A stretch of 64,000 bases of DNA from Streptococcus sp. 596553 (GTDB lineage Bacteria; Bacillota; Bacilli; Lactobacillales; Streptococcaceae): NCBI RefSeq assembly GCF_900411395.1, contig NZ_OXCQ01000009.1, positions 1 to 64,000 on the forward strand, written 5' to 3'. Shown here piece by piece: positions 57,101 through 64,000 of the stretch. A program made the position numbers and the translations under genes. The notes under the pieces were generated by a model. That model worked only from the letters and a program-made list of their open reading frames with translations. It had not been told where the DNA came from and ran no database searches. Within the stretch, counting starts at the first letter, position 1, and each line of letters opens with the position of its first letter.

Positions 57101-60100
57101 AACAATAGCTTTCTTAACATCTTCTTTTTCTTTGTCTGTTAAGTTATCCGAATCTTTAACTCCTACAGGTGTGACAGGTTTCTTCAAAGCTGGTGTTACT
57201 ATATCTTTTGCTGGTAAATTACCTTGTGGTGTTTCAACATTACCTTGACCATCAACCTTAACATCATCCTTGTTTAAGCCTGGATTTGCAGCTACAACAG
57301 CATCCTTAACAGCGTCTTTTTCTGCTTCTGTTAAGTTTTTAGGATCTTTAACTTCTACAGGTGTGACAGGTTTCTTCAAGGCTGGAGTTACAACTTCTCC
57401 TGCTAGTAAATTACCTCTTGGCGTTTCAACATTGCCTTGACCATCAACCTTGACATCGTCCTTGTTTAAGCCTGAATTTGCAGCTACAACAGCATCCTTA
57501 ACAGCGTCTTTTTCTGCATCTGTTAAGTTATGGACATCTTTAACAGGGACAAGATTTGTCGGTTTTTTCAAGGCTGGTGTCACTACATCCTCTGCTGGTA
57601 AGTTGCCTTTTGGTGTTTCAACATTGCCTTGATCATCAACTTTAATTTTATCTTTTTTATCCGCTAAATCAGGATTATTTTTAATAATCTCTTCTACAAT
57701 CTTAGATTTCTCTGGTTCTGTCAGTTTAGATGGGTTGACAACTTCAACTGGGTTTGTTGGTTTCTTCAAGGTAGAAGTTACAACATCTTTTGCCGGTAAG
57801 TTACCTTGTGGTGTTGTGACATTTCCTTGATCGTCAACTTTGACTTTATCCTCAGTTAAACCTGGATTTGCAGCTACAACGGCTTTCTTAACCGCTTCTT
57901 TTTCTTTAACTGTTAAGCTATTTGGATTTTCTACTTCAACAAGTTTATTCGGTTTATTTAAGACTGTCGTTACAACATCTTCTTTTGGTAGATTTCCTTT
58001 TGGAGTTGTTACACTGCCATCAGGATTTACTGTAACATCACCTTTGTTTAAGCCTGGATTTGCAGCTGCGACAGCATCCTTAATGTCCTCTTTTTCTTTT
58101 TCTGTTAAAGCATTAGGATTTCCAACTACAACTGGTGTTGTTGGTTTCTTCAGGGCTGGAGTTACTACATCTTTTGCAAGTAATTTATCGCCATTCTTAG
58201 TTGTTACATTACCTTTATCATCGACTGTAATATCATCTTTGCTTAGACCAGGATTTGCGTTAGCTACAGCTTCTTTCACTTTTTCCTTTTCATCATTTGT
58301 TAAATGATTTGGATCAGCTACTACGACTGGTGTCGCTGGTTTGTTTAATGCTTGAACAACAACTTTTTCTGCTTCCAAGTAACCTTTAGGAGAAGCTACA
58401 TCTCCCTTATCACTCACATAGACTTCAGATTCTTCTAGTTGAGGGTTAGTCGCCACAATCGCTTTTTTAACAGATTCTTTCTCTTCATCTGTTAAATGAT
58501 TGATATCTGTAACCTTAACCTTTTCTTTTGGTGGAGTTAACTTTCTCTTAGCTGTTTCTGTAATATCTTGTGGAGTATGAACAGCAGCAATTTCTTGTCT
58601 ACCTTTTTCTGTTGCCGATGCTATATCTTCTGGCGAAGTTGCATTATTAATGTTTTCTTCGTGTTTTGCTTTAAGTTCATCAACTTGTTTCTTCAATGCT
58701 TCTTTTTCTTTTTTAGATAATGCATTGTCTTCATCAATTTCAGCTTTTTCAGCATCTGCAGCTTTTGTTAGATCAGCTTTTGCTTTTTCCTGATCAGTTG
58801 CTTTTCTTACAGGTACTTCGATTTCATCTTTTGATCCATCTGGATATGTAACTTCTACTACAACTACTTTCTTACCTGTATTCGCTCCTGTTCCTTCCAC
58901 AATTTCTCCGTCATTTTTGACTTGTTTGTCTTTTGGTTGTGGTTGTCCTTCTGGTACTACTACAGCTTCTGTAATTGCTTTTTTATCTGCTTCCGCTACT
59001 TTTTTATCTGTAGCCGGATCGACACTTACTGGTACTTCTCCTGCTGTAACTGTTGGAGTTGATTTATCCGCATCTGTTTGGTGTACTGCATCGATTGCTT
59101 TCTTACCATCTTCTGTTGCTTTTGCTACTTCGTCAGTTGTTCCAGTTTTATCAATGTTTTCTTCTTGAGCTTTCTTAACCTTATCTACTTCTGCTTTCTT
59201 ATCTGCTTTTTGTTGATCTGTTAAGCCTTTATCTGCTTCAATTTCTGCTTTTTCTTTGTTAGCTGCTTCTGTTAAGTCTGCTTTCGCTTTTTCTTTAGCT
59301 TTATCTAACTCTGTTTTGTGCACTGCATCGATTGCTTTTTTACCGTCTTCTGTTGCTTTTGCTACTTCGTCAGTTGTTCCAGTTTTATCAATGTTTTCTT
59401 CTTGAGCTTTCTTAACCTTATCTACTTCTGCTTTCTTATCTGCTTTTTGTTGATCTGTTAAGTTTTTATCTGCTTCAATTTCTGCTTTTTCTTTGTTAGC
59501 TGCTTCTGTTAAGTCCGCTTTCGCCTGCTCTTTTGCTTTGTCTAACTCTGTTTTGTGCACTGCATCGATTGCTTTCTTACCTTCGTCTGTTGCTTTTGTT
59601 ACATCTTCTGGCGTTGTCGCTTTATCGATATTTTTTTCTTGTTCTTCCTTAACTTTATCAACTTTGTCTTTTTCAGTTTTCTTTTGATCTTCTGTTAAGT
59701 TTTTGTCTGCTTCAATTTCTGCTTTTTCTTTGTCCGCTGCGTCTGTTAAGTCTGATTTCGCTTGCTCTTTTGCTTTGTCTAATGCTTTTTCTGCTTCAGT
59801 TTTCGCTTCTACAGTCTTAGAGGCAGGAAGTTCATTTTGTGATTTGTCAGAGTACGTTACAGTTACTTTCCCTGTATTGTCTACTGAAATTTGATCATCA
59901 GTTAAGTTTGTGTTTGCTTTCTTAACTGCTGCTTTTACTGCTTCTTTTTCATCATCTGATAAATTAGCAACATTATTAACTTTTACTTTTTCTGGATCAT
60001 TTAGTGGAGATTTCGCAGCATCAGTTCCTTCTACTGGTACATCAACTGTTCTTGTAATACCATCGTGAGTGACTGTTACTGGTACTACTTTCTTATCGCC

Positions 60101-63100
60101 TTTTTCTGCAATAGCTCCATATTCTACAGAATAAGTATCATCTAAATCGTTACCGTTTGCTGTTACTTTAGCTTTTACTGCATCTTTATCGGCTTGTTCT
60201 GTTAAGCTTTCTCCTACTTTAGGTACAACAGATATTTTTGCTGCTCCATCTTTCACTGCTAAAGTGAAGTCTTCTGCTTTACCTGATAAAGCGAATCTAG
60301 CTTGTTGCAACCTCGCTAAAGCATCATCCACATCTTTTTGTGTAGCATCTTTATTTCCAAACACCTCTTGTGCTTTAGTTAACGCTTCATCATACGCTCG
60401 CTTCTTAGCCTCATCTGTTTCTTTAACGTAAGCTGGTGACGCTTTGATCATCCCCGATTTATCAATTTCAGATTTTAAATCATCTTTAGATACAGGAATA
60501 GCTGCATCTTGTCCCGTCAAATCTTTGATTGCTTTTGCTAAGTCATCAATCATTTTCGCTACTTGTGACGTATCGGCTGCATCTTCATCCTCACTAGCAT
60601 TTAAATCCGCTATTTTTGAAGCTTTTTCTTTTGCTTTATCAAATGCTATTTTCTTATCCTGCTCCGCATTTTTGTATGCATCCCCTGGAGCAATTTCATC
60701 AGTCGCTTTCTTCACTAATCGTTGTAAAATGTCCATCCGATTATCCAAGCCTTGAGCTGCTGTTACAATCACTTCAATTTCATCTTTATCTCTCGCATTA
60801 GTTACCAACTCTGTTAGACTAGCTTTTTGAGCTTTATTTAAATGAGGTAAATTATTAATAGCCTTTATCGCCTCATCCCTTGTTGCTTTCGATTCTGCAT
60901 CTTTGATAATATTGTCCAATTGACCTTTTGAAGTTGCACTATCAATCGCTATTTTATATTTCTCTCTATCAGCATCTGACAAACCAGGAATTTGATCTAT
61001 TTTTTTCTTATATTCGTCTTTTAGTTTATCAGCTACATCTTTAGCTTTTTGGGATTCATTGGTAGCCTTTTGTTTCTCGGCCTCTTCTAGAATCTTTTCT
61101 ATATCCGTAATAGTTTTAGCATCTTCAATTCGCTTTTTATAGTCATCAGCTGTTGGATTTTTCAAACTATCTTTAATATTTTCAATTTGAGAACTTGCTG
61201 TTGTTTTAGCTTCTGTTAGATTAGTCTTTTCAGCTTCTGTTAAAATTTTATCTAACAATCCTTTAGTATAGTCTAAAGCTTTATTCTCCGTACCATCTCC
61301 ATCATTTGGATCAGCGATAATTTGATCATCTATTTGTTTACGGAATGCTTTCTTCTCAGTTTCTGTTAGATATTTTAATCCATTGATTTTTTCTTTTATT
61401 TCACGCTTTTTAGATTCAAGCCCAGATTCATTCTTTGAATTTCTAGCAATAGCTGTATCCACAACACTATTAATAGCTTCTTGAGTTGTTTTTCCATTCA
61501 ACTGATTTTTGAAATATTCTTTTTCCTTTTCTGATAGATAAGTTAGATTATCAATCGCTTTCTCGCCTTTTTTGATTGCTTCATCAGCGCTGAAAGTTTT
61601 TGTAGCTTTTTGTTTAAATAGATGATTTTTAGGTATGACCAATCCACCATTCGGAAAATCATCTACATACAAATACCCTTTACCATCTTGTTGATTAATT
61701 TGAATGTTTTTTCCCACAAAATCCTGTGATGTATTTGCTTCTCCGACAGCTGTAATCTTCCATTCCCCATTTTCTTCAACATGACTCATCCCATTTGTGT
61801 CATAAAACCTTTTGCGGGCATTTTTAATATCTTCAGATGTTAAACTGTCATAATTATCCACCTCATATGGATTATACTGATATTTATAATCTTCCGGTCC
61901 TGCTACTCCTGTCGTATTTGGATCTGATTTCTCATAAACAAGGGATGTGCCTGGGATAACATCTTTTGACCCATCTAGGTATGTAATTGTCGCTGTACCA
62001 TCATCCGAAATACTAATACTACTATCCGCTGTTGCATTAGCATCCTCACCTTTTTTTACATTTTCTATGAATTTATTATGAGAGTTCTCTGGAATAGCCT
62101 CACTTTTAGTGTCTTGGTTTGCTTCCCAAATTTTATTTTTCAGTTCAGCTTTTTCTTTATCTGATAATTTCTTTTCGTTCTCTACCCCTATACGTTTAGG
62201 AAGTTTAGGTTCAAATAATTCTTTGTCTTGATATAGTACTGGAACTGTCACTGTCAATACTTTAAAACGTTGACGTTCTGAACCTAAGTGTCCAATTCTA
62301 ACCCCAGCTCCAAAATCTAATGTATATCGATCATTTTTCAAAGTAGGGTCTATCACTCGATACTTTACAACCATCGTAGCAAACTGATTAGTCGCTCTTT
62401 CCCAGTCAGAATAAATACTCTTTGTATTTCGTTTGAAAGCATCAAAAATCCCCTGATCGGTCGGTGTTCCTTCTACAGGTGTCCCTACTCTATGCTCAAA
62501 CATACTATCAAAAGTATCGCGATAAATGACACCTGAACTATCCTCCTCTCCAGTGACATCATTATATCGTTCCCATTTATCAGTCTGTCCAGCTCCCATG
62601 CCTTGGGCATCTTGCTTATTTTGATAACGAGATGCTACCTTATTAGAAACAGAAACCCAAGGAGAATCTTGTTTCCAACTAGTCATGACCCTATTTGTAC
62701 TAGTCGTTTTTAATTGAATCTCTACTGGCTCACTCAAACCAATTGGCGTTGTAAACCAAAAATCAGGACGGCCTCCTCCGTAGTGTACATCGTGGTTGTT
62801 AACACCTTCAAAACCACCGTTATATTTATAAGTTACTGTTACATAAGGATTTGTTTTGCTATATTGTGACCAATCCACATTTATATCAATTTCTTTATCT
62901 ACATTGACAGTTTCATGAACTCCACTTCCAGTCGCTTCAAAAGGAGTATCTCCTACATTTGTATATAAAGTCGTGACGTTTCCATCTTGTGTATCTCTTG
63001 AATAATACAAAGCCGCATCTACAATGTTCGGATTTATAGCCACCCCAACTAAAGATGCCCCTATCAAACACGACGCTGCTCCAAAGCTAAACTTTCTAAT

Positions 63101-63163
63101 CGAAAATTTTTCCACACGCTGCCACATTTGCTTGGAGCGTTTCTGCGTTCTCTTATACTTCAT
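54101..63163 (-). CDS. Giant LPXTG-anchored repeat surface protein
   Basis: 3020 residues. A YSIRK-like signal (KFSIRKFSFGAASCLIGAS, ~residue 18) precedes a beta-rich N-terminal domain (~50-320). GA-module-like three-helix segments, as in albumin-binding proteins, lie at ~540-830 (AIDNLTYLSEKEKEYFKNQL; AINNLPHLNKAQKASLTELV). FIVAR-type segments lie at ~830-1000, DUF1542-like tandem repeats of 79 residues near 1130-1370, and about ten short repeats of the NLTxxEKxxVKxAV type at ~1530-2070. A second DUF1542-like helical region (~2120-2330), five to seven domains with DGTATITYxDGS motifs (~2330-2830), and LPNTG with a membrane segment and RRK tail follow. Probably a sortase-A-anchored adhesin; ligand binding is inference. 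The ATG has GGAG 9 bases upstream. The frame is intact throughout. Confidence 0.95.
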   Translation of the reverse strand: MKYKRTQKRSKQMWQRVEKFSIRKFSFGAASCLIGASLVGVAINPNIVDAALYYSRDTQDGNVTTLYTNVGDTPFEATGSGVHETVNVDKEIDINVDWSQYSKTNPYVTVTYKYNGGFEGVNNHDVHYGGGRPDFWFTTPIGLSEPVEIQLKTTSTNRVMTSWKQDSPWVSVSNKVASRYQNKQDAQGMGAGQTDKWERYNDVTGEEDSSGVIYRDTFDSMFEHRVGTPVEGTPTDQGIFDAFKRNTKSIYSDWERATNQFATMVVKYRVIDPTLKNDRYTLDFGAGVRIGHLGSERQRFKVLTVTVPVLYQDKELFEPKLPKRIGVENEKKLSDKEKAELKNKIWEANQDTKSEAIPENSHNKFIENVKKGEDANATADSSISISDDGTATITYLDGSKDVIPGTSLVYEKSDPNTTGVAGPEDYKYQYNPYEVDNYDSLTSEDIKNARKRFYDTNGMSHVEENGEWKITAVGEANTSQDFVGKNIQINQQDGKGYLYVDDFPNGGLVIPKNHLFKQKATKTFSADEAIKKGEKAIDNLTYLSEKEKEYFKNQLNGKTTQEAINSVVDTAIARNSKNESGLESKKREIKEKINGLKYLTETEKKAFRKQIDDQIIADPNDGDGTENKALDYTKGLLDKILTEAEKTNLTEAKTTASSQIENIKDSLKNPTADDYKKRIEDAKTITDIEKILEEAEKQKATNESQKAKDVADKLKDEYKKKIDQIPGLSDADREKYKIAIDSATSKGQLDNIIKDAESKATRDEAIKAINNLPHLNKAQKASLTELVTNARDKDEIEVIVTAAQGLDNRMDILQRLVKKATDEIAPGDAYKNAEQDKKIAFDKAKEKASKIADLNASEDEDAADTSQVAKMIDDLAKAIKDLTGQDAAIPVSKDDLKSEIDKSGMIKASPAYVKETDEAKKRAYDEALTKAQEVFGNKDATQKDVDDALARLQQARFALSGKAEDFTLAVKDGAAKISVVPKVGESLTEQADKDAVKAKVTANGNDLDDTYSVEYGAIAEKGDKKVVPVTVTHDGITRTVDVPVEGTDAAKSPLNDPEKVKVNNVANLSDDEKEAVKAAVKKANTNLTDDQISVDNTGKVTVTYSDKSQNELPASKTVEAKTEAEKALDKAKEQAKSDLTDAADKEKAEIEADKNLTEDQKKTEKDKVDKVKEEQEKNIDKATTPEDVTKATDEGKKAIDAVHKTELDKAKEQAKADLTEAANKEKAEIEADKNLTDQQKADKKAEVDKVKKAQEENIDKTGTTDEVAKATEDGKKAIDAVHKTELDKAKEKAKADLTEAANKEKAEIEADKGLTDQQKADKKAEVDKVKKAQEENIDKTGTTDEVAKATEDGKKAIDAVHQTDADKSTPTVTAGEVPVSVDPATDKKVAEADKKAITEAVVVPEGQPQPKDKQVKNDGEIVEGTGANTGKKVVVVEVTYPDGSKDEIEVPVRKATDQEKAKADLTKAADAEKAEIDEDNALSKKEKEALKKQVDELKAKHEENINNATSPEDIASATEKGRQEIAAVHTPQDITETAKRKLTPPKEKVKVTDINHLTDEEKESVKKAIVATNPQLEESEVYVSDKGDVASPKGYLEAEKVVVQALNKPATPVVVADPNHLTNDEKEKVKEAVANANPGLSKDDITVDDKGNVTTKNGDKLLAKDVVTPALKKPTTPVVVGNPNALTEKEKEDIKDAVAAANPGLNKGDVTVNPDGSVTTPKGNLPKEDVVTTVLNKPNKLVEVENPNSLTVKEKEAVKKAVVAANPGLTEDKVKVDDQGNVTTPQGNLPAKDVVTSTLKKPTNPVEVVNPSKLTEPEKSKIVEEIIKNNPDLADKKDKIKVDDQGNVETPKGNLPAEDVVTPALKKPTNLVPVKDVHNLTDAEKDAVKDAVVAANSGLNKDDVKVDGQGNVETPRGNLLAGEVVTPALKKPVTPVEVKDPKNLTEAEKDAVKDAVVAANPGLNKDDVKVDGQGNVETPQGNLPAKDIVTPALKKPVTPVGVKDSDNLTDKEKEDVKKAIVEANPGLNKDDVKVDDQGNVETPNGNLPKEDVVVQTAKGQSTSIFKPELDLQTALVSGKVTVEKGKDLTDEDILKQLALADGLTAKVISKPTTTETGTKEAEVEVTLANGTKVTVKVPVEVVDSLGTADKDNDLAKAKEDAKKQVEDAAKKKLDEIKKDTGLTEEQKQKAEEAINNAKEDANKAIDEASSAGTAKQIADQAKENIEKYDPKADTEVKKPDVTNLDEEKAKAKAEILEEAQKRIDEIKNNKDLSDEAKAKAIEEINKVKDKAIEDINKAQSKDEINAAKEAGIHKINEVQPEGSIASKFDPKVPENKVEVENPAKLSDEEREQVRQNIEGTNTFPDGTTVEVKSDGTALITYKDGSSDTISKDKLVAPANKETGTIASRTEPVIPGKTQVGNTTKLTPEEQAAVKKAVEEANNFPAGTTVEVRPDGTVVITYPDKSVDTIPGDKLVEKGSKQETPKVQTDAEKNPAQVPGNFVPVENTHNLTQTEQDTVAAKVKEANPAATDVKVSKDGTATLTYSDGSVNTIPGTSLVVAKDTDNEASTQAAQNPAVVPATTEVGNAHSLTPEEQAAVTAKVQAANPAATDVKVSKDGTATLTYSDGSVNTIPGTSLVVQKEEVPTQEQSTIAEKTKVIIPANPIKVAEATRLTDEEKEAVKKAVVDANGFGSDVKVEVAGDGTATIVFKDGSAITIPGNQLVAQDPKAQDSTKPTAEKSTVKAPAQRVDVKDITHLTDEEKEKVKVAILQANGSALDGATINVAGDGTATITFPDGSVVTILGKDTVQQSAKGESVTQEATPEYKPETTPGGDNGGNTGSSDANANAGGGSQAGGQAHTGSQTPAQSQASKQLANAKESAKNVIEKAAKDKQDEIKGSPLSDKEQAELLARVEAEKQAALKEIENAKTVEDVKEAETIGVQAIAMVTVPKRPVAPNAAPQATSAPQATAGTMQDVTYQSPAGKQLPNTGSASSAALASLGLVAATSGFALLGRKARRRK

Positions 63164-63271
63164 TCTTTGATCTCCATTTTTTATTTTTATTTCTTCTTAT
63201 TCAAAAAGCCAATACAATATAATACAATTTTATTATAATATATCTACTTTAGGTGATAAGAATATACGTAC

Positions 63272-63300
63272 ATTATAGCATAAAATCCCCCCCCCGTCCA
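63272..63300 (-). promoter_or_regulatory. Surface-protein promoter with poly-G spacer
   Basis: The minus strand reads TGGACG (63295-63300), 17 bases, TATAAT (63272-63277), with TGC before the -10. Nine consecutive G (63287-63295) fill the spacer next to the -35 box, so tract-length change would alter promoter spacing. The leader is about 100 bases. Confidence 0.65.
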
Positions 63301-63489
63301 CTTTTAGCCTAATTTTTACTTTAATTAAAATATATAGAAATTTACCCTATTTGCTATCATTTACTCACTAAACATTTATACAGATTTATAAATTTTAATC
63401 GATTCTCATTCAAAAACATAAAATAAGTCATTCTAGGTATCTGAAGCCCTATCCACCTCCACTTACTTCATCAAAAGTAAAAAATAACG
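63301..63489. other. Gene-free AT-rich region
   Basis: No gene, repeat or convincing regulatory site was seen between the surface-protein promoter and the terminator to its right. Confidence 0.5.
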
Positions 63490-63531
63490 AAAAAACCCTA
63501 CCAGAACCAAAATTGTCTGGTAAGGTTTTTC
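63490..63531. terminator. Bidirectional terminator-like hairpin
   Basis: AACCCTACCAGA/TCTGGTAAGGTT near-perfect stem with T runs on both strands. It lies downstream of the partial gene at the right edge and of a BOX element. Confidence 0.7.
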
Positions 63532-63553
63532 TCTGAATATAGTCACTAGGCTT

Positions 63554-63748
63554 ATACTCAATGAAAATCAAAGAGCAAACTAGGAAGCTAGCCGCAGGCT
63601 GCTCAAAGCACTGCTTTGAGGTCGTAGATGAAACTGACGAAGTCAGCTCAAAACACTGTTTTGAGGTTGCAGATAGAACTGACGAAGTCAGTAACATACC
63701 TACGGCAAGGCGACGCTGACGTGGTTTGAAGAGATTTTCGAAGAGTAT
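63554..63748 (-). repeat. BOX element (boxA-B-B-C read on the minus strand)
   Basis: It begins ATACTCAATGAAAATC (boxC end), has two boxB units (CAAAGCACTGCTTTGAGG, CAAAACACTGTTTTGAGG) and a perfect boxA core, CTACGGCAAGGCGACGCTGA, ending TTTTCGAAGAGTAT. Confidence 0.97.
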
Positions 63749-63773
63749 TAACTAAAAAGCATGACTAGCAATG

Positions 63774-64000
63774 TTATTGAATATGATTAGCTAAATCTTC
63801 CTGAGCTTTTTTATTTGACTCAGCTTTTTCTTTTAGCCATTTGTCATAGAGTTCTTGGTACTGTTTCGCAGTTACTGCCTCTTTTTGCAGTTCAACATAT
63901 TTGTAGTTATCAGCATCTCCCTTATGACCAACGAAAGAGAAAGCTCCTGTGAACGGTACAGTCTTACGGAAGATTGGGTTAGCTCCACCACTTTGAACCG
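63774..64000 (-). CDS. 3' end of an unrecognised gene
   Basis: Last 75 codons of a minus-strand frame that starts beyond the right edge; the TAA is at 63774-63776. The visible part reads GGANPIFRKTVPFTGAFSFVG, then a charged helical tail (LYDKWLKEKAESNKKAQEDL) ending NHIQ. There is no sorting signal or membrane segment in this part. The family was not recognised. Confidence 0.7.
   Translation of the reverse strand, partial: VQSGGANPIFRKTVPFTGAFSFVGHKGDADNYKYVELQKEAVTAKQYQELYDKWLKEKAESNKKAQEDLANHIQ

Noticed and set aside
54157..60801. Plus-strand hydrophobic Ser/Phe-rich frames inside the giant surface-protein gene
   Set aside because: Antisense artefacts of the Glu/Lys/Asp-rich repeat codons.

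Overview
The window is chromosomal DNA of a Mitis-group Streptococcus, most likely S. mitis or a close relative (S. pseudopneumoniae-like) rather than typical S. pneumoniae. The evidence is the pneumococcus-like gene order (cinA-recA-dinF-lytA, tprA/phrA, ndk, rpoC-rpoB, tlyC, murA-epuA-endA, asnA, yidC, lysA, purR, cbf1, rsgA, ksgA, tatD), many pneumococcal BOX repeats, and a 316-residue lytA product. That product lacks two residues near its C-terminus, which is the 'atypical' lytA form known from non-pneumococcal Mitis-group strains. Most genes lie on the minus strand.

Left part (1-6.2 kb) is accessory DNA. It holds the 5' two thirds or so of a YSIRK surface protein gene, then a compact conflict/defence-like island read on the minus strand: an XRE regulator, an ImmA/IrrE peptidase and a PIN-domain protein, with an inverted repeat at the promoter. 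A short unassigned reading frame follows. Next comes a highly structured ~230-nt RNA with its own promoter and terminator-like hairpin, directly upstream of a PBECR4-type nuclease gene. A second small structured RNA follows, carrying a perfect anti-Shine-Dalgarno stretch. The RNA-plus-nuclease pair is the best candidate for an undescribed system.

The middle (6.2-20 kb) holds the late-competence operon cinA-recA-dinF-lytA with a canonical cin-box, an LCP-family lytR, a GNAT acetyltransferase and tsaE. It then has the TprA/PhrA peptide quorum-sensing pair, here placed next to a lactococcin-972-type bacteriocin with its membrane protein and ABC ATPase. A short mobile-looking element with terminal inverted repeats closes this part.

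The core block (20-48 kb) is housekeeping: ndk, rpoC, rpoB (with a leader attenuator), tRNA-Cys, a CorC/HlyC-family protein, the murA-epuA-endA operon (endA is the DNA-uptake nuclease), DUF1146, SepM-like protease, coaD, rsmD, asnA, a Bax-inhibitor-like protein, a SpoU methyltransferase, acyP, yidC, pflA, lysA, purR, and the operon ksgA-rsgA-rpe-thiN-rmuC-cbf1.

The right part (48-64 kb) has a second lactococcin-972-type membrane/ATPase pair without a visible bacteriocin, under a PlcR/Rgg-like regulator with an 18-bp palindrome at the promoter. It continues with rnmV and tatD, a giant 3020-residue LPXTG surface protein whose promoter spacer contains a nine-base G tract, and the 3' end of an unrecognised gene. 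Seven clear BOX elements, and at least two decayed ones, sit in intergenic positions. Recurrent patterns worth noting are five genes whose -10 box lies only 6-7 bases before the start codon (candidate leaderless mRNAs) and a BOX copy that supplies a gene's stop codon.
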